Assembly (NCBI GenBank): GCA_016712885.1
Contig: JADJQF010000005.1
Coordinates: 1 to 64,000 of the forward strand
DNA from: Candidatus Flexicrinis proximus
Lineage (GTDB): Bacteria > Chloroflexota > Anaerolineae > Aggregatilineales > Phototrophicaceae
Direction of reading: 5' to 3'
Length of the DNA: 64,000 nt
How positions within the stretch are numbered: the stretch's first letter is position 1; each line of letters opens with the position of its first letter. The notes under the pieces are model-generated. The model did no database searches, was not told where the DNA came from, and saw nothing but the letters and a program-made list of their open reading frames with translations. Shown one piece after another: positions 11,631 to 20,182 of this stretch. The position numbers and the translations under genes were made by a program.

Positions 11631-11867
11631 ATGGCCGAGGACAAGATTGAAGTAAAGGCACTGTTGTCGAAGCGCTGCCGAATGCCCAGTTCATGGTTGA
11701 GCTGGACAATAAGCATCGTGACTCGCCTACCTGTCTGGAAAGATGCGCAAGTTCTATATCCGCATCGCCCCGGGTGATAAGGTAAAGTCGAGATGAGCGT
11801 GTATGACCCTGCACGTGGTCGCATCATTTTCCGTCACCGTGATGGTCGCGGACCTAGTGAAGGTTAA
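11631..11867 (+). CDS. infA: Translation initiation factor IF-1 (frameshifted)
   Basis: Small OB-fold initiation factor. From ATG 11631 it begins MAEDKIEVK. A G is missing from a GGG run near 11660, after which TVVEALPNAQFMVELDNKHR reads in another frame. Then SGKMRKFYIRIAPGDKVK and EMSVYDPARGRIIFRHRDGR follow and it stops at 11865-11867. The SGKMRK and IRI.PGDKV motifs identify IF-1. At least three slips compensate, so the total length is still a multiple of three. Its stop overlaps the 3' end of the convergent ubiE-like gene by a few bases. Confidence 0.85.
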
Positions 11868-12581
11868 GCCTGAGGCTCAACTCCCCAGTGGACGGCCATG
11901 GTGCCGAACATGAAGGTGCGATACGCTACTCCCTCTACCCCTACCTCTTTCATCAGCGCCGCGAGCTCTTGCGGCGTTTTGAATGACTGCGTGGATTCTG
12001 GCAGGTATTGGTAGGCATCTGCGGTCTCGCGCCCACCAATGATGCGGCCGAGCAGCGGAATACCATATCTCAAATACAGTAGTATAAACGGGCGCAGGAG
12101 GTTGCGCGGCGGTGGTGAAGTATCAGAATTACGATCCGCCCGCCTGGCTTAAGGACGCGAAGTTGTTCGCGTAGAAGTCTGCCTGATATCAATAACATTT
12201 CGTACCAGATAACCGGACATCACCGCGTCGAACTTGCCGCCAGGGAAATGGCAGGTTCATCGCATCTGCTGCGCACCAGGCAATACTTCCGCCAAGCTCA
12301 GTCTTCTGACCAACATACATCATGGGCAGCGCAAAATCCGCCCCGATGATCACCGAAGTGGGCTGCGCCCTGAGCGCTTCGAAAGCAATATCACCGGTAC
12401 CGGTTGCCAGATCAAGCGCCGCGCCTTTTACGGGCAAGCAAGCTTGTTTAACGACAAACCGGCGCCAGCGCTGGTCCTGGCCAAATGTCATCAGCCGATT
12501 CATGGGGTTGTAACGACCGGCGATTCGCCCAAACATCCCCTGAACGTAAGATGACTTTTCCTCGCCCTGCAGATGTACCAT
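11864..12581 (-). CDS. ubiE: Demethylmenaquinone methyltransferase UbiE/MenG (frameshifted)
   Basis: SAM-dependent C-methyltransferase of the last step of menaquinone synthesis. The start at 12581 gives SSYVQGMFGRIAGRYNPMNR, the family's FxxIAxRYDxMN motif, then ALDLATGTGDIAFEAL (SAM-binding motif I) and a ADAMNLPF segment. The C-terminal part reads RIIGGRETADAYQYLPEST and MKEVGVEGVAYRTFMFGTMAVHWG in another frame, which is the usual Y.YLP.S end. The middle (about 12070-12250) is broken. Together with the UbiD-like gene just upstream on the same strand it suggests respiratory quinone synthesis. Confidence 0.8.
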
Positions 12582-12609
12582 TCATCAACCCCTTCAACTG
12601 GCTGTATCG

Positions 12610-13586
12610 CTAGTATTGGCCCTTTAACAGGGCGTTGTATTCCGATGCAGTGCCGGAAACTATCTTCCGGATCTGTTCGTCTGATAACCCTGGCAGCATT
12701 CGGCGCAGCAGCGGCGAATACGATAAACAGACCCTCAAGTACGGTGTAACGGTCCGTTCCGACCAAACGGGCAATATTGCGTTGGGCATAACCCAGGCAG
12801 ATTCGACGGCAATGGTCAACTTGTAGTGACATTGGGTCAAGCAAGCGTATCGAGTTTCCCCGGACTACGTCGCTTACGGTTCCGCTCACAACTGCTTCGG
12901 CATTCGACGGCAAGTCGACATCGATGTCCGCCAGTCGCATCGTTTCGATCGGGCGCTCTCTTAACCAGCTAGCAAAATAGGATCGGTGAACCAAGTCCGG
13001 AAGAGGAGTGAGGGTTGCGAGAATAAATGCGGGATCCCCTCCAAAGACGATGGCTATCCGATCACCAGCTGTCAGCGCCGAAGCAGACTCAATCAGCATG
13101 GCTTCACCTGAGACATCGACCACAGCAGAAGCCATGTGCCGCGATGTCACAAGTGCCGCAAGCAACGACGCCGGGCGACCTGCGCGCGCTGCTGAGGAGA
13201 ATTGACTAGCCCACTCGTGCGCTGACAGCGAGCGATAATCCTGTGGTGCACGTTTGCTCGATGTCGTCCTTAATGCAGTAAATAGAGACATCGCCTGCCC
13301 CACCAGAGAACCGAATGAGGACGGCGTGCCTAAGTCGAGCATCGCGCCAAGGCGGTCTGCAATCAGGTCCAGCGAAACCACTCGTAGACCCTGTTCAATC
13401 CTCTCGTGTGCCAAACAGATTTGAAACGAAAGACAGGCTATTCGCCGGGTCTTCGAAAATCGTGACATTGTTCTCAGAAGCGCATACATCAGAGAAGTAA
13501 GGTATCAGGGCGCTTATCGGCTTGCGAACTGCCTTACCCGACTGTTCCAGCCGCGTAAGGAATTCATCGAGATTTCTGTATGCCAC
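12610..13586 (-). CDS. UbiD-family decarboxylase, short and frameshifted
   Basis: Likely prenyl-FMN dependent decarboxylase, probably for quinone precursors given the UbiE neighbour. The start is a GTG giving VAYRNLDEFLTRLEQSG. VCASENNVTIFEDPANSL and SNLFGTRE follow, matching the UbiD N-terminal domain. IAIVFGGDPAFILATLTPLP, then RPIETMRLADIDVDLPSNAE, match the GGDPA and PAxAE core. After about 12870 the expected EGPFGE active-site region and C-terminal domain are not recognisable; instead a 76-residue frame ending LSDEQIRKIVSGTASEYNAL occurs. The gene is about 325 codons against 450 or more usual, so a deletion or mis-assembly is likely. Confidence 0.6.
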
Positions 13587-13642
13587 AATAGCGAGTCCGT
13601 CCAATTATGCCGGAATTATAGCTGATGGCAGGAAAAAGCGGT

Positions 13643-14382
13643 TTAGGGTCGCGTGAGTGAAGTAATCTGCAGGCTAGAGATTGTAAGGGACTGCGGCTTC
13701 GGAACGTGTACCAGACCGAAGCGCACTTGGCCTTGAGGGGTGACGACGGCGAATTGATTGTCGAGCCAAGCCACAAATCCCAGCACGCCTCCTGGAACTC
13801 GCCTTGTCCTAAACACTTCCTTACCATCAATTCCAAACCGGATGTCGTCCTGTCGCCAGTCGATCAGAGTATCTGCGCGGGTGTTAAGAGCAGAGCCGTA
13901 TCAAGAGCGTATTCGTCAACGCCAATGGCCCGCTGTCCAATAGGCCACAGTTTGCGGTATAGGAAGGGCACGCGCATCATCAGCACGCCCACCGGTGCAA
14001 GTGGCAGCAATCCATAAAACGTCCGGCGCTGGGCATCGAAAACTGCGCACTTGGATCCGAAACCTGGTACGCCTGCGGCCAGTTTGCATATTGCTCGGCG
14101 GAGACGCAAAGAAGAACCACACGGCGCGAGGCAATCGTATCCCGCTCGCGTATGGATGATTCCAGAAGCCAAACCCAGCAGTTCCTGCAGTTCCCCTTCG
14201 CTGGACGCCGTCAGTTCGAGCCGCGACCCCACACCATAATCGAAATCGTCGCGGGTTTGGTAACTGGTGACCATAGCATTGTTATACGCCGTGGCAGAGG
14301 CCGACGGAAGGTGCAGGCCCCAGCTATTTTCGGTCAGAGAAACTATGCCGGTGCCCTGCTCCGTTACGTGCCTCGCGGTCAT
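13643..14382 (-). CDS. Conserved hypothetical protein (frameshifted)
   Basis: Not assigned to a named family. Frames combine into an N-terminal MTARHVTEQG start overlapping the hyuB-like stop, SWGLHLPSASATAYNN, YQTRDDFDYGVGSRLEL, a GFGFWNHPYAR segment, PRAVWFFFASPPSNM, and a C-terminal DIRFGIDGKEVF, LGFVAWLDNQFAVVTPQGQV ending at 13643. The aromatic-rich pattern with a final WLDNQ.A...P segment recalls beta-sandwich (lectin- or glycosidase-like) folds, but this is inference. Several slips are present. It lies between the hydantoinase-like and UbiD-like genes on the same strand. Confidence 0.45.
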
Positions 14383-15933
14383 GCCCTGGTTGCGCCCCAC
14401 CCGCCCCCGCCGGGAGTTTCGATCACCAAGCGGTCGCCAGCATTTGCACTAACGGTCACCTTGGCGGAAAGCAATTGCTTCACTCCATCTCTCGTAATGA
14501 GTGTGTTAACTCCACAGCTTCCTGGTTGACCATGCTCCAGGCCATAAGGATTGACGACGCGGCGTTCGCTGTTGACCGTTGTCGTGGTCATCGACAACAT
14601 TTCGTATTCACGGACGATCCCATCTCCACCTCGAAATGCGCCTTTCCCCCCTGAATTCGGCCTAAGGCAATACGAGAGCACCCGGGTGGATACGCACGCT
14701 CCAGAGCTTCGACCGGGGTATTGCGCGTATTCGTCATGTGACTGTGACTGCCGCTCAGACCATCGCCGGTGGGGAGATGCTCCATGGCCGCCCCCGATTG
14801 TCTCATAGTAAACGCGGCCGCCCATACCGATCGTCACGTTATTCATCGTTCCTTGACTCGCAGCCGGAATCGTGCCAGGCAGCGCCTTAGCCAATGCGCC
14901 GAGCACAACGTCTACTATTCGCTGTCCCGTCTCGGTGTTCCCGACGGCTACAGCAGCCGGGAATCGTGCGTTGAGGACGCTACCCGATGGCGCAATTACC
15001 TCAATTGGCGAGAAGCAACCGTCATTGACTGGTACATCTGAGTCGGCTAGCAAGCGAATGCAGTACCAGGTTGCCGATTGTGCCACAGCCTTTACGGTAT
15101 TGATGTTGCCGGCAACCTGAGGGGAACTCTCCGTGAAATCGACCTCAATAGCTGTCTCGTGAATTCGCAAGAGTACATGGATCCGAATTGGCGCGTCTGA
15201 CTGGCCGTCCCCTTCGAGAACATCTTCGAACTCGTAGTCGCCGTCTGGAATCGCCGAGATAACCGATTCGGTCATTCTGCGTGCGTAGGCTAGCAGTGCG
15301 GCGACATGTTCGTTCATCTCGGCCAGCCCGTGTCGCCTTATTAACTCCTGCAACCTCTCCCGCCCCACTCGATTCGAGGATAGCTGCGCCTCAAGATCTC
15401 CCATGCGTTCGTCCGGCCCGCGCGAATTAGACGTCAGAATTGTCATCACCGCAGTATTAAGACGCCCGGAGTCGATCAGCTTCACCGGAGGGATGATGAG
15501 GCCCTCCTGGTAGAGTTCGGTACTGAGCGGAAGCGAACCTGGAGACATACCGCCGACATCTGCGTGGTGAGCACGGCTTGCAACGAAGAAGGCTACTTGT
15601 CCTTCGCTCAAAATCGGTGAAACCATCGTGATGTCTGGCAGATGGGTTCCCCCCTCTATAAGGGTCATTCAGGATCACAACATCCCCATCTGAAAAATCG
15701 GGGAAGTCATGCAATGCAGCACGCACAGACTCAGGCATACTGCCAAGGTGAACCGGGATGTGGGCAGCCTGGGCGACCATACTTCCAGTGGAGTCGAAAA
15801 CAGCACAACTGTAATCTAGACGCTCACGAATGTTGGGACTGAAGGCTGTTCGCCGCAGCGTCTCCCCCATCTCCTCTGCAACAGAGGCAAACAGGTTGCT
15901 GTACACTTGAAGACTGATCGCATCAACGGGCAT
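14379..15933 (-). CDS. Hydantoinase B / N-methylhydantoinase-like subunit (frameshifted)
   Basis: Member of the HyuB family, subunit of ATP-dependent hydantoinase or oxoprolinase/acetone-carboxylase-like enzymes acting on amide rings. The start MPVDAISLQVYSNLFASVAE at 15933 is followed by RERLDYSCAVFD, HIPVHLGSMPESV and DVVILNDPYRGG. An extra G in the G run at 15649-15654 shifts the frame; THLPDITMV and FFVASRAHHADVGGM then continue. Two further slips near 14590 and 14780 enclose the NTRNTPVEALERAYP segment. It ends ETPGGGGWG. About 517 residues is normal. No HyuA partner is visible downstream in this window. Confidence 0.8.
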
Positions 15934-15974
15934 CGGATTATCCGCAAAATATGGGGAAATCGCCGCGCTGTGGA

Positions 15975-16003
15975 TTGTCAGAGCGAGGCATCCCCCGTAT
16001 AAT
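15975..16003 (+). promoter_or_regulatory. Promoter of tRNA-Lys
   Basis: TTGTCA (15975-15980), a 17-bp spacer and a perfect TATAAT (15998-16003) end 10 bases before the tRNA. It overlaps the upstream side of the divergent hyuB-like gene. Confidence 0.75.
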
Positions 16004-16013
16004 GACAAACAAT

Positions 16014-16085
16014 GGCCCCATAGCGCAATGGTAGCGCAGCTGACTTTTAATCAGTTGGTTGTAGGTTCGAGTCCTACTGGGGTCA
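16014..16085 (+). tRNA. tRNA-Lys (TTT)
   Basis: The acceptor arm GGCCCCA pairs with TGGGGTC plus discriminator A. The D arm is GCGC/GCGC. The anticodon loop CTTTTAA on stem GCTGA/TCAGT carries anticodon TTT. The T arm GTAGG-TTCGAGT-CCTAC is standard. CCA is not encoded. It is the first fully intact gene from the left end. Confidence 0.95.
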
Positions 16086-16491
16086 CTTATCGGGAAGAAA
16101 ACCGAACGTTAGCCAGCCTCACGGCCGGTTTGTGCTTGCCCCTCAATCACGCTACCGTCCCGCACGCGCTGCACCACTTCGCTGAGAAATGCGAAAGGCG
16201 GCTGCAACTCCATCCGTAGTATTACTCCCTCCAGGGAAACAATTATCCGTCGTCAGAGCCTTTTGGACACAAGGTGTAGTGAAAAAGTAGACCCTCTGGA
16301 CCATTTACATACTCCGCGACGGACGCTGCGACAAGCACTTTTCGGCAGACGTTGGTAGGCGAGCTTGGGCTGCTGGCGCTGGGGAATCGACAGATCTGAC
16401 GAGATGTTGTATATATCTTTTCATTCGAAAGACGGGACGTGTTGGGTAGGGAGTGCGTTAGGGTAAAACTAACTCACCCGTTTCTGTCACA
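16086..16491. other. Intergenic, no gene recognised
   Basis: About 400 bases between tRNA-Lys and the first regulator of the nos region. No open frame with family resemblance, no tRNA-like fold and no clear CRP-type dyad is seen. The AT-richer part at 16400-16430 may hold the regulator promoter, but no good -35/-10 pair stands out. Confidence 0.4.
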
Positions 16492-17211
16492 ATGACTGAG
16501 GGCTGGGCTCTGACAATGAATCATCCTGTCAAAGCAGACGAACTCCAGCAAGTTCCAGCGTTTAGGGACATGACAGACGGGCAGCTTGACGGTCTGGCCA
16601 GCATCATGCTGCGTCAGGTCTATTCGCCCGGACAGGTTATATTTATAGAAGGCGATCAATCCGAGTCCCTGTGGTTTGTTTTCGAGGGACGGGTGAAGAT
16701 CATCAAGCAGTCGCTGAACGGGCGCGTTCAGGGTCTTTGCCTGATGAACAGGGGAAAGTGTTTTGGAGGCTGCCCCCTGTTCGATATGGAGACGAACCCA
16801 GCTACGGCTCAGGCCCTCGACAAAACCACCTTGTTCATCCTGCCGAAGGATGCCCTTCAACAATTGCGACAGCACGAGCCTCACTTAGTCAAGGCGCTGC
16901 TTCACATTTACAGTCAACGTCTGGAACATCTTTCGCATGTAACTGAGGTGCTCGGCGTATGGACTGTTTCTGATCGTATCAATGACTGCCTTATCAAGTA
17001 TGCGGACCTCGCGACAGAACCATCGGTTGTCGAGCTCACCCACGAACGCCTGGCCGCACTTTCGGGAACAGTGCGGGAAGTTGTTACCCGTCATTTGCTT
17101 GAACTGGAAAAGGTTGGCGCCATCAGGAACGAGATGGGGCGAATCATCATTCTGAACTCAGCCTCATTGCACAATCCTTGTGCCTGCGACGGGCAAACCT
17201 CATCAGTCTGA
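16492..17211 (+). CDS. Crp/Fnr-family transcriptional regulator (first of two)
   Basis: DNA-binding regulator with an N-terminal cyclic-nucleotide-type beta-barrel (residues about 20-140, with YSPGQVIFIEGDQSESLWFV and FEGRVKI) and a C-terminal winged helix. The recognition helix region LAALSGTVREVVTRHLLELE keeps R-E-x-x-x-R, the CRP triad that reads TGTGA half-sites. Three cysteines lie in the CLMNRGKCFGGC stretch near residue 83-94, at a position different from the N-terminal FNR iron-sulfur cysteines. The start at 16492 is uncertain (no good Shine-Dalgarno); ATG 16516 is possible. It sits directly upstream of a second regulator and nosZ, so control of nitrous oxide respiration is likely. 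Confidence 0.85.
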   Translation: MTEGWALTMNHPVKADELQQVPAFRDMTDGQLDGLASIMLRQVYSPGQVIFIEGDQSESLWFVFEGRVKIIKQSLNGRVQGLCLMNRGKCFGGCPLFDMETNPATAQALDKTTLFILPKDALQQLRQHEPHLVKALLHIYSQRLEHLSHVTEVLGVWTVSDRINDCLIKYADLATEPSVVELTHERLAALSGTVREVVTRHLLELEKVGAIRNEMGRIIILNSASLHNPCACDGQTSSV

Positions 17212-17230
17212 TGTGATATACGTCACATCA
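17209..17230. promoter_or_regulatory. CRP-type operator dyad before second regulator
   Basis: Arms TGATGTGA (17209-17216) and TCACATCA (17223-17230) are perfect inverted repeats around a 6-base spacer, the TGTGA-N6-TCACA arrangement. It overlaps the stop codon of the upstream regulator and lies about 30-60 bases before the candidate starts of the next one. A matching dyad occurs before nosZ. Confidence 0.75.
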
Positions 17231-17260
17231 AACCGGTACTTATTCCTCTACGCTGACGTA

Positions 17261-17980
17261 ATGACAAGTAATCAAAGTGGTGCCTGTAAGATGGTCCCCA
17301 CAGATACGTTATCCAGGATTCACTTATTCAGGGTACTCAGCCCGCGAACACATCGCTGCATCGCGGAAAGGGCGCAGCTGGTTGAGTATCCGGCGGGTGC
17401 AGACCTCTATCGCCAGGGTGATCCGCCCACCGGTCTCTTCGCGATTCTGTCAGGTCGAGTTAAGTTGTATCGTCAATCAAAAGACAAGTGTCAGATTCTG
17501 GCACTACCGATGCCGGGAGATTGCCTAGGTGCCGAATCGCTCTCAACTGCCATGCCAAGCCCCTATTCGGCAACAACGCTCGTACCTGCTGCCACCATTC
17601 AACTGGCGCCGGATGTTCTGCAGTCGCTGTTGGACGAGCATGCCGATCTTCAGGATGTCTTTCTCCAATTGATCACGGGGCGGCTCAAGCAGTTTGTCAC
17701 GCTGGTTCATGATTTGGCGTTCCGCGACGTTGCATCACGCCTTGCAATCGTTCTGACAATTCTTGCCGATGCAGAAGGTCGCCCCCATGATGACGGGATC
17801 ATCTTTGACCGTTTGCTCTCCCAGCAGGAATTCGCCGAGATGGTGGGAACAGCACGCGAAGTCGTTTATCGTGTCTTCAGAAAGTTCGAAGATGATGGCC
17901 TAATTCGGCTTTCTCGCAGCAGCATCCTGATTCACAACCCCGACGCCCTACGCAAGATTGCACTTCAGGAAGCGCGCTAA
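17261..17980 (+). CDS. Crp/Fnr-family transcriptional regulator (second of two)
   Basis: Second regulator of the same superfamily, paralogous in layout to its neighbour. The beta-barrel reads VEYPAGADLYRQGDPPTGLF and SGRVKLYRQS. The winged helix reads LSQQEFAEMVGTAREVVYRV with the CRP-like R-E-x-x-x-R. There is no N-terminal cysteine cluster, so it is not a classical FNR iron-sulfur sensor; haem- or nitric-oxide-sensing DNR/NNR-like roles are possible. The start is ambiguous between ATG 17261 and ATG 17291; upstream ATG 17180 is rejected because it would overlap the previous gene and the operator. It is followed after 134 bases by nosZ. Confidence 0.85.
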   Translation: MTSNQSGACKMVPTDTLSRIHLFRVLSPRTHRCIAERAQLVEYPAGADLYRQGDPPTGLFAILSGRVKLYRQSKDKCQILALPMPGDCLGAESLSTAMPSPYSATTLVPAATIQLAPDVLQSLLDEHADLQDVFLQLITGRLKQFVTLVHDLAFRDVASRLAIVLTILADAEGRPHDDGIIFDRLLSQQEFAEMVGTAREVVYRVFRKFEDDGLIRLSRSSILIHNPDALRKIALQEAR

Positions 17981-17993
17981 CCCCGCAACTCCC

Positions 17994-18011
17994 ATGTGAC
18001 CTGGGTCACAT
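17994..18011. promoter_or_regulatory. CRP-type operator dyad before nosZ
   Basis: ATGTGA (17994-17999) and TCACAT (18006-18011) flank a CCTGGG spacer, the same TGTGA-N6-TCACA core as the dyad at 17209-17230. The centre is about 112 bases before the nosZ start, compatible with activation at -41.5 if transcription begins near 18044. Confidence 0.75.
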
Positions 18012-18114
18012 CTCGCTTTCCAGTTCCGCTCCATGATGAGACTGAATGAGTGCTGCGTCGTGCAGTACCGAGCAGTCTTTTCGAATTACTTTAGTTAAGG
18101 GGACGGGAACGCGC

Positions 18115-20106
18115 ATGGCCAATCTACGAATATCCTCGAAATTGCTTCTCATTGGGTCTCTCATTGCAGTTCTGGCGCTCGTTGCGGTCGCTGTTGCACC
18201 TGATGCGGTCAGCAGCGCACAAGGCAGCGGGCTGGATTGGCAGACGATCGCTGAACAGCGTGGACTGACTGAGGCTGACATGCGGGCCGCGGCGATGACC
18301 TACACACCCAGCGGTGTCCTTGATGAATATGTCATGTTCGCATCTGCCGGTCAGGGCGGTCAGGTCCTGGCGATCGGTATGCCTTCAATGCGCCTCCTGC
18401 GCCTGATCTCGGTATTCGCGCCGGAACCGTGGCAGGGCTATGGCTACGGTGCCGGGAACGAAATACTGGAACAAGGATATATCGACGGACAGGAAATCCT
18501 GTGGGGCGATACGCATCATCCGGCCTTGAGCGAAACGAATGGCGAATATGACGGACAGTGGCTGTTCATCGGCGATAAGGCGAACGGCCGCGTAGCGGTG
18601 ATCGACCTGCGGGACTTTGAGACCAAGCAGATTGTCCACAATCCCGCATTCATGAATGATCACGGTGGGACTTTTGTGACTCCAAACACGGAGTACATCG
18701 TGGAAGGCGGACAGTATGGACTTCCACTTGGCGGCGAGTATGCGCCGATTGAGGACTATCAGACCGCCTACAGCGGCATGATCACCTTCTGGAAGTTCGA
18801 TCGGGATGCAGGCCGAATTGACTTCAGCCAGTCTTTTGCGATGGAACTGCCGCCGTACTGGCAGGATCTGTGTGACTCGGGCAAAGCTGTTTCGGAAGGC
18901 TGGGTGTTCTGCAATTCTTTTAATGCGGAAATGGCGACGGGTGGTATTGAGAAGGGCAATCCGCCTTTTGAAGCTGGAGTTAGCCGCGGCGCAGTCGATT
19001 ACCTGCACATGATCAATCTGGATGCGGCAGAAGCAGTGTTCCAGGCTGGTGGATCTGTTGATGTCAACGGGTTCCAGGTGATCCCGCTCGAAACTGCCAT
19101 TGAGAATGACCTGCTGTATCTGGCACCCGAACCTCGCAGCCCGCACGGGGCCGATGTGACCCCGAAGGGTGATTTCATCACCATCGGCGGCAAGCTTGAC
19201 CCACACGTGTCGGTCTACAGCTTCCAGAAAATCCAGGATGCGATTGCCGCTGGTCCGGCGGAGACCGATGTCTTCGGAGTACCCGTGCTGGCGCTCGAGA
19301 GCGTGTTGGAAGCACAAGTCGAATTGGGCCTTGGGCCGCTCCATACGGTTTATGACGACCAGGGTTATGCATACACCAGCCTGTTCCTCGACAGTGCGGT
19401 GGCGCGCTGGAGCATCGGCGCGGAGGGGTATCGCCCGCAGGATGGATGGACACTCATCAACAAGACGCCAGTTCAGTACAACGTGGGACATCTTGCCGCC
19501 GCTGAAGGCGACACCACGACGCCGGACGGGCGCTTCCTGGTTGCGCTGAATAAATGGTCGGTGGACCGGTTCCTAAGCACAGGCCCGCTTCTTCCGCAGA
19601 ATCTCCAACTGATCGACATCTCACAGCCCGGTGATCAGACGCAGATTCTCTACGACATGCCGATTACCGGTGCCGAGCCGCACTACGCTCAGATTATCCG
19701 GGCGGACAAGCTTCATGCCTGGGAGGTCTATCCAGAAGTGGGCTGGAATCCCGTCACGCAGTCCGTCGACCCTAATGCTGTCACACAAGGCACCGAAGGC
19801 GTAACCCGAGACGGCAAGAACGTCACCGTACGGATGACAGCGGTGCGCAGCCACATGACTCCTGAGCACGTCGAAATCGAGGCGGGCGACCATGTAACCT
19901 GGACGATCACCAATGTCGAACGTGCGCGCGATGCAACGCATGGGTTCGCGATCCCGCTCTACAACATCAACCTGAGCCTCGAGCCGGGCGAGTCGATCAC
20001 CTTCGAATTCGAAGCCAATCGTGCAGGCGTGTTCAGCTTCTACTGCACCGAGTTCTGCTCGGCGCTCCATCTCGAAATGATGGGCTACATGATGGTGAAG
20101 CCGTAA
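18115..20106 (+). CDS. nosZ: Nitrous-oxide reductase, Sec-type (clade II)
   Basis: Periplasmic copper enzyme that reduces N2O to N2. The start at 18115 follows AAGGGGA; upstream ATG 18046 is unlikely. Residues 1-36 form a plain Sec signal (no twin arginine), the hallmark of clade II. The seven-bladed propeller supplies CuZ histidines in GDTHHP (134-135), NDHGG (183), SPHGADVTP, GPLHTVYDD, VGHLAAAEGD and EPHYAQI. The C-terminal cupredoxin domain holds the CuA site: Cys644, Cys648, His652 and Met655 in CTEFCSALHLEM. 663 residues is normal. All expected ligands are present, so it should be active. A CRP-type dyad precedes it and a strong hairpin follows. Confidence 0.97.
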   Translation: MANLRISSKLLLIGSLIAVLALVAVAVAPDAVSSAQGSGLDWQTIAEQRGLTEADMRAAAMTYTPSGVLDEYVMFASAGQGGQVLAIGMPSMRLLRLISVFAPEPWQGYGYGAGNEILEQGYIDGQEILWGDTHHPALSETNGEYDGQWLFIGDKANGRVAVIDLRDFETKQIVHNPAFMNDHGGTFVTPNTEYIVEGGQYGLPLGGEYAPIEDYQTAYSGMITFWKFDRDAGRIDFSQSFAMELPPYWQDLCDSGKAVSEGWVFCNSFNAEMATGGIEKGNPPFEAGVSRGAVDYLHMINLDAAEAVFQAGGSVDVNGFQVIPLETAIENDLLYLAPEPRSPHGADVTPKGDFITIGGKLDPHVSVYSFQKIQDAIAAGPAETDVFGVPVLALESVLEAQVELGLGPLHTVYDDQGYAYTSLFLDSAVARWSIGAEGYRPQDGWTLINKTPVQYNVGHLAAAEGDTTTPDGRFLVALNKWSVDRFLSTGPLLPQNLQLIDISQPGDQTQILYDMPITGAEPHYAQIIRADKLHAWEVYPEVGWNPVTQSVDPNAVTQGTEGVTRDGKNVTVRMTAVRSHMTPEHVEIEAGDHVTWTITNVERARDATHGFAIPLYNINLSLEPGESITFEFEANRAGVFSFYCTEFCSALHLEMMGYMMVKP

Positions 20107-20124
20107 CGGCGCCAGCGAGTCAAC

Positions 20125-20156
20125 TTAGGTGGCAGAGCAATCGCTCTGCCACCTAA
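20125..20156 (+). terminator. Strong hairpin between nosZ and downstream nos genes
   Basis: TTAGGTGGCAGAGC and GCTCTGCCACCTAA form a perfect 14-bp stem around an AATC tetraloop, starting 18 bases after the nosZ stop. No T-run follows, so it may stabilise the nosZ transcript or act as a partial terminator that lets less transcript reach the maturation genes. Confidence 0.7.
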
Positions 20157-20182
20157 TCCCTGACAGATAAGAGAGGTCTGAT

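Noticed and set aside
12500..12840. Extension of the UbiD-like frame over the ubiE start
   Set aside because: That frame is a shadow of the ubiE gene and continues only because stops are missing; UbiE motifs in the other frame are convincing.
18385..19491. Long open frame on the minus strand opposite nosZ (368 codons)
   Set aside because: It is antisense to well-supported nosZ, has no family resemblance, no ribosome-binding site and a composition (His, Arg rich) typical of shadow frames in GC-biased genes.
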